This document shows positions 40,601 through 50,561 of a stretch of DNA of 50,846 nt, piece by piece (positions within the stretch are counted from its first letter, which is position 1; each line of letters begins with the position of its first letter). The notes below the pieces were generated by a model, which was not told where the DNA came from, ran no database searches, and saw nothing but the letters and a program-made list of their open reading frames with translations. The stretch is from Zygnema cylindricum (Eukaryota > Streptophyta > Zygnematophyceae > Zygnematales > Zygnemataceae), in NCBI GenBank assembly GCA_037447655.1, contig JBBHKE010001050.1, positions 99,001 to 149,846 of the forward strand, read 5' to 3'. The position numbers and the translations under genes were made by a program.

Positions 40601-41826
40601 AATAATATAAATTTGGTTATAGAATAACCGATGTGAACAGTAGATTATGCGTGATGTAAAGAACCAATATTAAACACAATAATTAGGGTTTGTTTTTGGT
40701 AATTCTAGTCCTTTAAAAACTTGGTAGGATTTTCAGACCAAACAACATAATAAACTAATCTTATTACCCTCCGTTGTCTGAGTTAACAAACATAACACTA
40801 ATAGTTGTGGGCTTTCATTTTTTTAAAGTAAACTAAGTGCTTGAATACATTTGGTAGTGGTCGAAAAACATCACTCTCACTGTTTTCTTCAGTTTCCCAC
40901 CGGTTCGCGTAGAGCCTCCGCCTCGTGACAGGATGAGGAAAGAGCATCCGCCTCGAGACAAGATGAGGAATAGTGCAGTTTGAAAGAGGGAATGCGAGGA
41001 TGAGAGAGACGGCGTGTGGGACTTGCAGGGGCGCCCTCAAAGATTTCTCACGATTTTGTCAAAATGGCATCGTAATTTTTAGACCCCTGGATTGGAAAAA
41101 TTCGTACAAATCGAAACGCGACAAAAAAAACAAATTTTGTACTTTCATGGGTGGAAACGGACAAAACATAACGAATAATGTACCTTTCGCCGTTGCTTGA
41201 ATTCGTTTGAAATTTTCGATTTTTTTTTAAAGGTGCGAATACGTGTTCCTATTTGTTTTTCAAAAATAATTTGTATTAAAATACATTGGCCGTGTATTTT
41301 AAAGAAAAGTTTGAAGATGGCGTTTTTTGGCGTGGCCGTGGGTCGAAGAACACAAGACGACAACATGAGTACATCTTAAATTTGATGATGACACAAAATG
41401 CACTTCTTTTTTTTTCTAATTTTTATACAGTTGAAAATTACGCGGTACGGATCTAAGTTTTACAAGAAAACGACAAAAAAAACCCTTACTTTTTTTTGGC
41501 GCAAAGAGGCGCACTAAGTTTCACCTCATTTTGTGTACCATTTCATCAGTCACATTGTTTCGTACGCGTCTACTTAAGTCACTTTTTTAAGTAACAAGTT
41601 ATTTGGGTTTTCATCCGAATGCTCTGAAAGTTGTACGGAAAATCTTTGCTAAAAAACAAAGTAGCAAGACTAGTTTCGGTTACATGAGAAACTACCCTAA
41701 ATCTGCGGATCGCTTTTCGTGCGTATTGTACAAAGATATGGCCCGTTTGTGTGCGTACTTTATTCTGTGTTGCGCGGTTGTGATTTCCACTTTACTTTCT
41801 GTACATGTATGTGATGCAGTATTGTC
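40601..41826 (+). other. Unassigned DNA
   Basis: Contains a 30 bp tandem pair (40911-40940, 40941-40970; AGAGC[C/A]TCCGCCTCG). The stretch about 41380-41560 resembles 44787-44960. An 83-codon frame (41603-41854) has no recognisable domain. No gene called. Confidence 0.5.
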
Positions 41827-41834
41827 CTCGATAC

Positions 41835-42274
41835 TAGAGCTGGGTATCGGGTAGTTTCATATCGCGATAATTTCGATATTCGATATATCGAATATCGATC
41901 GAGCAGATTCCTTGATATATCGTACCGGGACCATCATAAATTATCGCGATATATATCGTACAGTCAGAGTACGGAAAACCGTACGAAAAAACGTATGGGG
42001 ACTTGTACGGAAAACCATACGGATAATTCCCCCACTCCCCCCCCCCCCCCCCCCCCCCTGAGCGCGGGGGGGGGGGGGGGGTTTCAAAAAAAATTCTAAA
42101 ATTTTCATTTTCGATATATCGTCGATACGATATATCGGCGATATATCGGTAATATATCAGCGATATATCGCGATGATTTGGTTATCAATATATCGAAGCG
42201 ATATATCGATTATCGGGTACATGAAATTCGATATATATCGAATATCGGCAAAAGGTCCTCGATACCCAACGCTA
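41835..42274. mobile_element. Non-autonomous hAT-type MITE, 440 bp
   Basis: Terminal inverted repeats TAGAGCTGGGTATCG and CGATACCCAACGCTA, with 8 bp direct repeats CTCGATAC on both sides (41827-41834 and 42275-42282). An 8 bp target duplication is typical of hAT. The interior is dense in ATATCGATAT words, able to fold on itself, and holds a C22/G16 pair of homopolymers. No transposase. Confidence 0.8.
42037..42081 (+). repeat. C22 run facing a G16 run
   Basis: 22 C, then TGAGCGC, then 16 G. It would form a very stable hairpin or quadruplex. The exact lengths may be affected by sequencing. Confidence 0.85.
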
Positions 42275-43013
42275 CTCGATACGATCGAATCGGTTATCGA
42301 TTAAGCTTGTGAGTGTACTTCTGTTTTGTTTTTTACGACGAGCTGGGTCGGCACCGACACAACTTTCGCCAGGGTTGGATGGTCAATCACCAAAGTGTAC
42401 ATATTCGTGCAATCATTACACGCGTTTGTAACCAACAAGTACCGATCGAACAGTTTTGTTTACTGATATTTTATTTGCATCTGTGAACACCTCTTTTTAT
42501 TTTCTACGGCAGGCGCGCGTTGGGCCAGTTGTCACGTCAAGTCATGTCGCTCTGAGTGACGCGTTTGGCCTCCGAAGCAAACCTGCGAAAGCTCGGTGAT
42601 GGGAGGATGGCGATAGGCGGCAATCTTGTGGACCTCACGAGTCTGCAAAAGACTGCAAGCCGTACAACATTCGTACAATCGACTCGAAATTGATTGTACT
42701 TCTGCTTTGATTTTCTGCACCTAGATGTCAGCGTCTCCATGAGCGTTAAACTCCGTCTGACACAACTTCTGTCGGTTGGATGGCCTATCTTGAACGCGTG
42801 ATTGTACTTTGAGGGTGAACCTCCATCAGGCGAAAAGTGAGGTTCATTACTGGAAAAAGTACATTTCCGTACGTGTCCAGCTCATTTTCGTACATAGCCG
42901 TACTGTTTTTTTTTTTTTTATACATCATTACTGTCGGCGCGTCAAGATTCTCCAAACTTCTGGGAGACAACGTCGACCGTCCGATTACGTTTTTTCGAAG
43001 CAAGAAGTCACGT

Positions 43014-43066
43014 CGTCCAGTGATTAATGACTCTCCTCAGGGAGGAGAGTCATCAATCACCGGACG
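43014..43066 (+). repeat. Long hairpin, 25 bp arms, 3 nt loop
   Basis: Arms CGTCCAGTGATTAATGACTC and its complement around AGG, with two mismatches in 25. Function unknown; could be the joined ends of two inverted copies. Confidence 0.85.
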
Positions 43067-43265
43067 TGTAAAACGTTTACGCGTGGAAAGGTGACGTACG
43101 AGCCGCGCGCCATCGGACATTTGCCACGCGCCTTCGGACAGGCAGGAATCAGATCCGACGAAAACCAGCACAAAAAGTTTGTTGAAGAATGTGTCGTGAC
43201 GCCTCCACCACCATCCATCGTCATTCGGAATTTGTTGCGCCTGGATTGTAGAAATTGTAGAAAGA

Positions 43266-43400
43266 ACGTAGAAATTGTACACCGTTAGTACAACGACAAA
43301 ACAGGTACGTAGAAATTGTACACCGTTAGTACAACGACAAAACAGGAACGTAGAAATTTTACACCGTTAGTACAACGACAAAATAGGAACGTACAAATTG
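43266..43400 (+). repeat. 41 bp minisatellite, 3.3 units
   Basis: Units at 43266, 43307 and 43348, each starting ACGTAGAAAT and containing TACACCGTTAGTACAACGAC; a partial fourth starts at 43389. Confidence 0.9.
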
Positions 43401-45480
43401 TACATTCCCGTAATTTTATTTTGCGGCTGGATGTACGGATACGACTTTAGATATTTCGCTTTTGGAATCTTTGACGAATCTCGCCGTAGAACAGGGAATC
43501 TACGTGCATCCAATCAAAAGAAAGCACGCACGCAATAGATTCCTTGCTGACACGATCTGATCGAGAAGTGGCCTAAATGTTACTGCCAGTAATCGTATCC
43601 GTACGATTACTGTCGGCGCCTGATGGAGAAATGGCCTGATTTGACTTTTTTTTTCGTTTTCGGCTCAGATGGCGGAGTTCTCAACGAGAATATTCTCCGT
43701 CTGACGCAACATCCTAAGGCTGGATGGGTGGAACGCTTCCATTGCCTTTATTAGTTTATCATCAATATATGGTTTGACTTTTTAGGGTTGTGCATTGAAC
43801 CTGGTCCATCATGTTTTTAAGGGTTTCAACTCACGTACACTTGTACAGTTGTACAAATGAGGATGGTTTTTCCTCGACATGTACTTCTGCCTCGATTGTA
43901 CTTTATTTTTGACTTATTCTACTCTGATGGAGCCGACTCCACGACAGTTCTCTTTGTCAGAACCGACACTAAGCGCGTGTGCCCATGTAACCGAAATTTT
44001 GAAACGCTACTTTGGAATTTAGCGCAGATTTTACGGTGTACTTTTCAAAGTGTTCCTATGTCATTCATTACTTGCGCTTTCATTACTTCAAATTTGTTAC
44101 AGTCGTAGACGTCTACAAAATGTGCGACAGACTATGAAACGAAATGTAGACTACTGCGAAACTTCCTAAAATAAGTGACGTCTACAAAAACGGCGACGGT
44201 TGTAGACGTCGAGGTTTTTCTGACATCGTAGATGTTTAGGGTTTTTACGTTGCGAAATCATGCCACGCTGTGACGTCATTAATACGTAAACATTCCGCCA
44301 TGGCTTCCGATTTTTTTATTTATCTTTTATCATTCGATATGCCGTCAAACTACGACCAAAGATATTCAAAAAAAAGATAAAAAATATATCTTTCATTTAA
44401 AACCATCATTGCCGCATTTCATTTAGGGGAGAGAGAAATAAGAGCGATCGAGTGAGAAAGAGGAAGAGAGACGAGGACGACGTAAACTTTTGCAAAGGAC
44501 CCATGAAGGAAAATGGAGGTCCGAGACCCCTGCAAGTTTTTTTCCGTACATGTTTGTCATTTTCTTATGTGCATGCTCGTGACGAGCAGTGAAAAAAATA
44601 GCGTGTACTTTCCTTCGTGCAAAAAAATTTGAAAACGTTTGACGCGTGCAATCCAAATTTCTTATTCGTCAATAGGATGTTATTTTGATTAAAATCAGGT
44701 TGCGATTTGATTCCAGTGCAAGTGTGAAGATGAGCTGGAAGTGGGTCGCGATGATAATAACGCCAAATTGCCGTACCTTCCAAGTTCCAAGATGACGCAA
44801 AATGTACTTGTGTTTTTGCCCATTTTTGTACGGCGTAATATTTTCTCGTTGGAAGTCCTATTTTCTGTGTAAACGACGGAAAAAAACCCTTACTTGAACA
44901 CATGGGCACACGCCCTAAGTATTCAATTTTCAAGATGGCCGGTCTTTAGCATGTACGGATTAGTACATTATATAATTTTCGTTACGTACTTTATCCTTCA
45001 CATCTGCGAAACCAAACTACCAAAGCTCAAAAGTAGGCGTTTTTATGGTATGCCTTTGGTAGACGCACAAAACTTGGCACAAAACTCGCGTAAAGTAGGC
45101 ATACTGTATGTGTGTGCATTGTGCAAACTCTTGTACGAACGTAAAAATCTAAAGAATGATCATAGTACAGCGGAAGCCGCCATATGAATTTTTTTTGAAC
45201 TGAGGGTAAGTTCGCATGTAAACAAAACTTAGGGTCAAGTTCCATCAGTCGAAAGAAAGGAAAGGAATAAATTTTAACCTTTTTTTTAGTAACATATGCG
45301 ACGATGCACATGTCACTTGACGGATATTCTGTTGTTAAATTTTTTCACGACGATGAAAATAAAAACGATGGCAATTACGTGTTTACACAGCAGAAAAGAC
45401 GCCCGCAATTTCATTTTTTTCCCCTAAACCATTATAACTTTGAAACAGAAATAAATTTGAATTTCTGTTTGAATATCAAT

Positions 45481-45650
45481 TTAAATTAGAGTTTGAATTT
45501 GAATTTAGATTTGAAATTAATCCAAATTCAATTTTGAATTCAAATTTGATTTTGGTTTCTGGATTTGAAAGCAGATTCGAATTTGAATTTGAATTCTAAT
45601 CTTATTTGAAATTGAAATTGAATCCGAATTTCAATTTGAACTCAGATTTT
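45481..45650 (+). repeat. TTTGAA/GAATTT hexamer satellite
   Basis: Dense runs of TTTGAATTTGAATTT and derived words directly before the family 2 LTR, similar to 38040-38330. Confidence 0.8.
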
Positions 45651-45662
45651 GTTTGATTTTGG

Positions 45663-46321
45663 TGTTGATTTTAGGCAATCTCGGAGGATATTGTTTACGG
45701 ATATCGGAGCGCCGATATTGTGTACGGAAAGAAGATTGCCGATATTGTACGGACAGCAAGATTGAATCGTACGGAATCGAGTGACGATTCCACGTCACAC
45801 ACTTTTTGGCGGAAAATTCTGACGCATATTTGGGAGCGGCCACCGACGACTGACATTACCTATTTTGGCGTGTAGTCATTGGACCACACGGTGCACACAT
45901 TCAACATTCATTTTGGGGTGCACATGTACAAATAGCAAGCATTCCACAGGAAGAGATCATCTCTCTCACACATCATATCACAAGATAGCAAGATTGTTTA
46001 GGCAATTGTGTTTAGCACTTTATTGATAGAAACACATTGTACACACAGAGAGATCACAGATCATAGATCATAGAGATTAGACCTTAGTCATGGGAGGAGA
46101 AATTCAGCCATATTAGATAGAGAAATGTCCAAAAGACAATTGTAATTCCTACTTTTATAATCCTATTCAAAGCTCATTAAACCTGCCTCTTCTATTGTCT
46201 ACATCTATTTCTACTCCCATCTCTAACCCTTTGTGAGTCACATACCGGCATCCCTTCTAGTGTATGTTCTAGGCTTTCTACTTTAGCCCTCGGCTAGGGG
46301 CTAAGGTGAGCACCTAAAACT
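45663..46321 (+). repeat. Family 2 LTR, copy 4 (5' LTR of the third element)
   Basis: Starts TGTTGATTTTAGGCAATCTC. Ends CACCTAAAAC near 46320, followed by TAAGA and the primer-binding site. About 660 bp, diverged from copies 1-3. Confidence 0.8.
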
Positions 46322-46325
46322 AAGA

Positions 46326-46336
46326 GGTTATGGGCC
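46326..46336 (+). other. Half-tRNA initiator-Met primer-binding site, family 2 copy 3
   Basis: GGTTATGGGCC. The embedded ATG opens MGRLKVVPRVSSRSLE then TAG, parallel to copy 1. Confidence 0.8.
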
Positions 46337-46543
46337 GACTCAAAGTGGTGCCCCGTGTGTCTTCAAGATCCCTAGAGTAGAGGAGTCGAGGGCAAGCGCA
46401 CAGCACGTCACCATCGATACATGCAAAAGCTGTAAAGGCAGCAAATACAAAACCTGATCAGCAAACTTAAAACTGATCGGAGCGGTTTCATCGGAAACCA
46501 GGCCTCTCAAACAGAAGACCAAACATTTTGTTAAGGGGAGATC

Positions 46544-47524
46544 ATGAGGGACGATGTCAACAATACAACATGGTCAAAGAGGATGAAGGAGACGAAATGG
46601 AAAGCTGTAGTGATCTCTCGAAGTGCAAAGGACGACCACAACTCAGTTACAAGCGGAGAGGAGCAGATCACGCTCACATGGTTCAAGAAGACCGAGCTAA
46701 CCAAGAATATCCTTGAAACATCGTATCAAGATGGAACACCCATCAAATCATACATCACTCACTATTCCAACCTACTAGACAAAGCAAAGTCAGCAGGCAT
46801 AATGTTTTCAATGGCCACACATATTTGTTATTTGATTCCCTCACTACCAAAGTATTTCACAGATGTCCTCACCTGGTTGGAGGAGCAGCACGGAGAACAG
46901 TGGGAGTGTAACGAAGTGGTGGAGTTGCTGCTGGATATCGAATCCAGCACTGCAAAAGTGTCCAAAGTTGACACAAACTCTGATGGCTCCCACAATTCAC
47001 CTGCAAGTGGAACACAAAAAGAAGACATGGTCAGTCAGTCACACTCAGGTGACAATGACAGGAAGGAGGAGACTTGCACCAAATACAAGGAGTCTAACTT
47101 CATGCAGGTAGAAAGCATCCTACACAAAGGGTGTGGAGACAACCAAGGCGACAAGCAAGGCAAATCGAAAACTCAGCAAGAAACTGCAACAATCGAAGGC
47201 TACTGCAACACAAACTTCTCAAACCAGATCACGATAGATCCGGGAGGAAATGCTCACCGAGCAAGGGGTGCAGAGATCCGCCAGCAGGCTGCAAAGGGAG
47301 AGGAGCACATCCGTGGCAGCGAAGCCACAACGAAGGACGTCTTCTATAAATCCAAATGGGAGAAGCCGACAGATCTACAAGAAAGTAGCTTAAAAGTCAG
47401 CACCGAACAGGAAGTGATGGACAAAGATGCAAGGAATTTCAAAGAAAAACTAAAACGGCAAGCAGTCAACCATCGAACATGGAGCAAGAAAACATATTTC
47501 ATGCTCATATCTAACAAACACTAG
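46544..47524 (+). CDS. Family 2 Copia-type gag, intact frame
   Basis: 326 codons. NNTTWSKRMKETKW near the start matches the W...M...W block of Copia gag. TYQ-like ETSYQDGTPIKSYITHYSNL, SMATHICYLIPSLPKYF and NEVVELLLDIESS match the helical core of UBN2-type gag, ending in the SLP motif and the Ll..E block. The remaining 180 residues are Ser/Thr/Lys/Gln-rich, without a zinc knuckle. It would assemble the particle of the element. The true start is uncertain: the ATG in the primer-binding site leads to a 16-codon frame ending in a stop, so gag either starts at this internal ATG (46544) or needs splicing. Copies at 10.7 and 16.8 kb are broken. Confidence 0.7.
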   Translation: MRDDVNNTTWSKRMKETKWKAVVISRSAKDDHNSVTSGEEQITLTWFKKTELTKNILETSYQDGTPIKSYITHYSNLLDKAKSAGIMFSMATHICYLIPSLPKYFTDVLTWLEEQHGEQWECNEVVELLLDIESSTAKVSKVDTNSDGSHNSPASGTQKEDMVSQSHSGDNDRKEETCTKYKESNFMQVESILHKGCGDNQGDKQGKSKTQQETATIEGYCNTNFSNQITIDPGGNAHRARGAEIRQQAAKGEEHIRGSEATTKDVFYKSKWEKPTDLQESSLKVSTEQEVMDKDARNFKEKLKRQAVNHRTWSKKTYFMLISNKH

Positions 47525-48165
47525 GTATTTCAAAACATTGCAGGAGATCCAAAAAATGAGAGGGACAAGGAAAGAGGAGAGAGAGGGAGACAAATACATG
47601 GGGATGGCCGAACAACCAGCAACATGGAGATCCGCCGATTTTAAGTGTCACAAACTGTTCTTACCTCTCAGACTCCACCTCCACATTCAGATTCTGACAA
47701 GGAATCAAGCCTCACGAGCGGATCTGATCTCAACAACCTGTCACAAAGAAAGTCAACCTGAAGTAAGAAAAAGTCCAATAAAGGAACAAAAAAATCTAGA
47801 ACAGACATCGCAAAGATTGACCCAAAAGGTGAAAATGGAAGTCACTGGAACATATTTAGATTCCAAAAGGAGAGCCCAACAGGGATCCCCACAGGAATCA
47901 ACGCGGATACTCACCAATCAGGTTGCAAAGAAATCCGCGGAAGCATGGGAAGCATGCGGAAGCATGGGAAGAGTTGCAGCCATGGTGTTACAAAAACCGG
48001 TCACGCGACTACAAGGGGCAGCATCGCCCACAGCAGAAACGCTAATCTGCAAAATGGAAACGACAAAGAGGTCAAAAGCAAAATCCAACAACGAAGGTCA
48101 AACATAGGGGCAAATCGAGGGGCAAAGAGGGAACACATGGAATCGAGGTGCAACCGTGAACAAGC
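47525..48165 (+). other. Family 2 internal region, copy 3, between gag and ORF2
   Basis: A 189-codon frame (47538-48107) is open here (KMRGTRKEEREGDKYMGM...) but broken in the other copies, and I see no kept protein text. Possibly the tail of a longer gag or a spacer. Confidence 0.4.
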
Positions 48166-49191
48166 ATGACAGATGATTCAGATGCTAACGAGCTCAAAAT
48201 CCAAATCAGCAACAAGAGCAATGGAGTCAAATCCTCACCAGAGATAGAGAGGCCGTCAGGACGCTCCACGAATCGATCACCACCTTCACCAAACACAAGT
48301 TCCAAATCCACATCACCAGTCACCATCATAAACCCCACTGGTGGAGAAGACCCAAAATTCGAAGAGGACAAAGGTCTAGCAAAACCATGGAAAGAAGTGT
48401 TAAAATTTCCCAAAATAGAAACTAGCACACCATGGAGAAGAGTGTTAGAGTTCATTGAAACTGAGACTAACACAAATGAATTCAGATTAGAGGCTGACAC
48501 ACAAAGATGTAGATCTAAGGCAGCCGCGGAAAAAGAAAAAATTGAATTAAAATCAATTATAGCCAGCTCAAGGACTAACAAACTGAGCATGACAAACGAG
48601 GGGACAAGTGGGAACTTACCATCTAATAACTCATGCGAGGAGGAGCCGAGAAGCGACCAGGATGCCGGAGCATTCAAATCCTCCGCCGAGACCTCCAGCA
48701 AAGAGGACACCACATGTCCTCACATCAAAGGAAAAGATGGAAAATCTGCAAACGGAAGAGGAGAAAAAGAAAAGTCAAAAATAGAGTCAGAAAGTGTCAT
48801 GTCAGAAAAAGGAAAAGAGAAAACAGTTGCAGCAAGGCAGGAAAATTTATCAATAAGATCCTCAAAAAATCTCCAAAAGATGACACTAACCCTCAAAACT
48901 CTCTTAGGCATCTTTGTAGAAAAGAAATTCAAGCAGAAAGCGGACGAATTCAACGGAACTCACCAAGATGCAGTGGAGTATCGACGAATTCAACAAAACT
49001 CACCAAGATGGAGTGGAGTATCAGACGACACTGGGAGTGGACATCGAGTGGACACTCCAAACCAAGTCCAGTCCATCAAAGAAAGCGGCGAAATTTGCAC
49101 AAGAAAACAACATGTCAGAAATTCAAGCCAAGAAAATTCCAAGGACCTACAAGGAGGTATTGCTAACCCTAAACAACAATACTATAGGTAG
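48166..49191 (+). CDS. Family 2 ORF2, unknown hydrophilic protein
   Basis: 341 codons, no stop. Rich in Lys, Glu, Ser and Thr, with no membrane segment and no RT, RNase H, integrase or protease motif. The first half is kept in copies 1 and 2 as protein text: SPPSP, TGGEDP, RVLEFIETETNTNEFRLEAD, SRTNKL. Toward the 3' end a different frame (48968-49198) matches copy 1 (SPSKKAAKFAQENNMSEIQA, KKIPRTYKEVLLTL), so this copy probably carries a frameshift near 48950, where a 36 bp direct repeat (CGACGAATTCAAC...) occurs. It could bind nucleic acid or be a disordered scaffold; that is a guess. Confidence 0.5.
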   Translation: MTDDSDANELKIQISNKSNGVKSSPEIERPSGRSTNRSPPSPNTSSKSTSPVTIINPTGGEDPKFEEDKGLAKPWKEVLKFPKIETSTPWRRVLEFIETETNTNEFRLEADTQRCRSKAAAEKEKIELKSIIASSRTNKLSMTNEGTSGNLPSNNSCEEEPRSDQDAGAFKSSAETSSKEDTTCPHIKGKDGKSANGRGEKEKSKIESESVMSEKGKEKTVAARQENLSIRSSKNLQKMTLTLKTLLGIFVEKKFKQKADEFNGTHQDAVEYRRIQQNSPRWSGVSDDTGSGHRVDTPNQVQSIKESGEICTRKQHVRNSSQENSKDLQGGIANPKQQYYR

Positions 49192-49871
49192 TGGATAATT
49201 TCAAAAGAGGGAGAAAGAAAACTTACCAAAATTTGGGAGGAAAAGTAGCCTCGCCACATCTCCATCCTCAAGCACTCGGGCAACGACCGAGACCTTGCCG
49301 GTCATACAGCCCACGGAAAAGAACCTGCAAGGACCAATCTTAGCGGAAGGCGTGAGTGGGTCAAAAGGAGTCAGAAAAGGGAATCTAACATCTATGTTTG
49401 AGTCTGGAATCCACAGGAAACAACAAGTTGCACGAGCTGCAGCAGTGAAAGAGATTCAGTTCTCATTTCAGGTAGCAGAAAAAAGGAAAGTTGGAAATGG
49501 AGAATTCAACATTCGAACCTCATCAAGGAGCAAGAAAGTTGTTCTTACCTCAAGAATCCGGGAGACAAGCAGGGAGAAGTCTCACGTCTCCACCAGAGGA
49601 AGTCCACCACACAGGATGCGCAGCAGAAGGCGTGGATGGGAAAAATGGGAAGAAGTTCCAAAATCCTAAGTCCTTTAACAAACTCATATTTTAAGGATTA
49701 AAAGGGGAAGAAAATTTGGTTGACAGCTCAGAGGGAAAAGGAAGCCTAAGTCAGGAAAGAACTCTAAGTCATGACAGTCTAAAGGATAGATGAAGCCTAA
49801 ACTTCCCACAGTATGACAGAGAAGAAGAGGACTTAGAAGGAATCAAAGGTGAAAAATCCAAGAAAAGAAAT
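49192..49871 (+). other. Family 2 internal region between ORF2 and ORF3, copy 3
   Basis: Parallel to 14401-15220 and 29031-29768. A 124-codon frame here is not kept elsewhere. Confidence 0.5.
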
Positions 49872-50561
49872 TTGAAACCAAATTGCACAGAGTCTTCTAA
49901 GCGCCTCCTAATTTATGGATGCGACAAAGGCGGTACAGGTACCTCTGGAGTTGAGCGACGATGGCGCGACGCAATCGAATGGTCGCACACTTCATGCGAC
50001 GTCATAGCGGCCACACGCTTAAACATCGAACGATCAGAATTTGTCGAGCAACGACAAATTCTTGACGCGAAGCTTCACGAACGAAAAGTACCGTCGCACA
50101 ATTCAAGGGACGTGATCGCAACCAGAAAATTAATCATCAAACGACCAAAGTTTCGCGTGCACCGAGAACTTGATCTTGCGACGATTTACGAGCGACAAAA
50201 AATTCACCGTGCGACGCCTCATGATACCGAAATACGTTCACATCGTGACAGCCAAATCGACGGTCGAGTTTCATCAAAAATTATGCGAACCTTGGATTTG
50301 CAGGTTCACGCAAACGACAAGGATTACACGTCATGTAATCCGGATGAGGAGTCAGAAACAACGGACGCAGTCGCCAGCCTCGCAATTCCCTTATACGGAA
50401 AACGAATCTCCGTGGTCCATTCACGGACGACCAGGATCTTCAAGACCAAATGTGGTCCTAACGGACAAAATTTTACTGGAAGCAAAATCTCCACGGTACT
50501 AACAAAATTTCAGATTTTGCAGTGTACAGAGAGTACGGAATATTACTATGTGAAACTCTGA
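49872..50561 (+). CDS. Family 2 ORF3, unknown protein with an internal repeat, 3' end cut by an LTR
   Basis: 229 codons. The first half contains a repeated unit of about 36-37 residues (WSHTSCDVIAATRLNIERSE, then PSHNSRDVIATRKLIIKRPK). The second half has NDKDYTSCNPDEESETTDAV and AIPLYGKRISVVHSRTTRIF, which matches copies 1 and 2 (DYTSSYWIDESKTKDKV; AIPLYNIRLILVHVRPDRIL). The family 1 LTR that starts at 50551 supplies the last codons, so the native end is lost or altered. Sits where the 3' accessory ORF of an LTR element would be. No signal peptide or membrane helix. Unknown family. Confidence 0.5.
   Translation: MKPNCTESSKRLLIYGCDKGGTGTSGVERRWRDAIEWSHTSCDVIAATRLNIERSEFVEQRQILDAKLHERKVPSHNSRDVIATRKLIIKRPKFRVHRELDLATIYERQKIHRATPHDTEIRSHRDSQIDGRVSSKIMRTLDLQVHANDKDYTSCNPDEESETTDAVASLAIPLYGKRISVVHSRTTRIFKTKCGPNGQNFTGSKISTVLTKFQILQCTESTEYYYVKL

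Larger units (their letters stand above)
42283..45480 (+). other. GTAC-rich unassigned region
   Basis: Rich in GTAC words (four between 42859 and 42903). It has a diverged triplicated motif, CTCCGTCTGACACAACTTC...GGATGG (about 42345, 42750, 43700), a hairpin at 43014-43066, a 41 bp minisatellite at 43266 and a 12 bp perfect palindrome GTAGACGTCTAC at 44106. Short open frames on both strands have no recognisable domain. I see no gene. Confidence 0.5.

Noticed and set aside
41603-41854. 83-codon frame, and similar frames at 43857 and 44894
   Set aside because: Single copies in unassigned DNA, no domain, no splice or conservation evidence.
43266-43400. CRISPR-like array
   Set aside because: Head-to-tail 41 bp units with no unique spacers, in eukaryotic DNA.
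47538-48107. 189-codon frame between gag and ORF2
   Set aside because: Open only in one copy; no protein text kept in the two other interiors.
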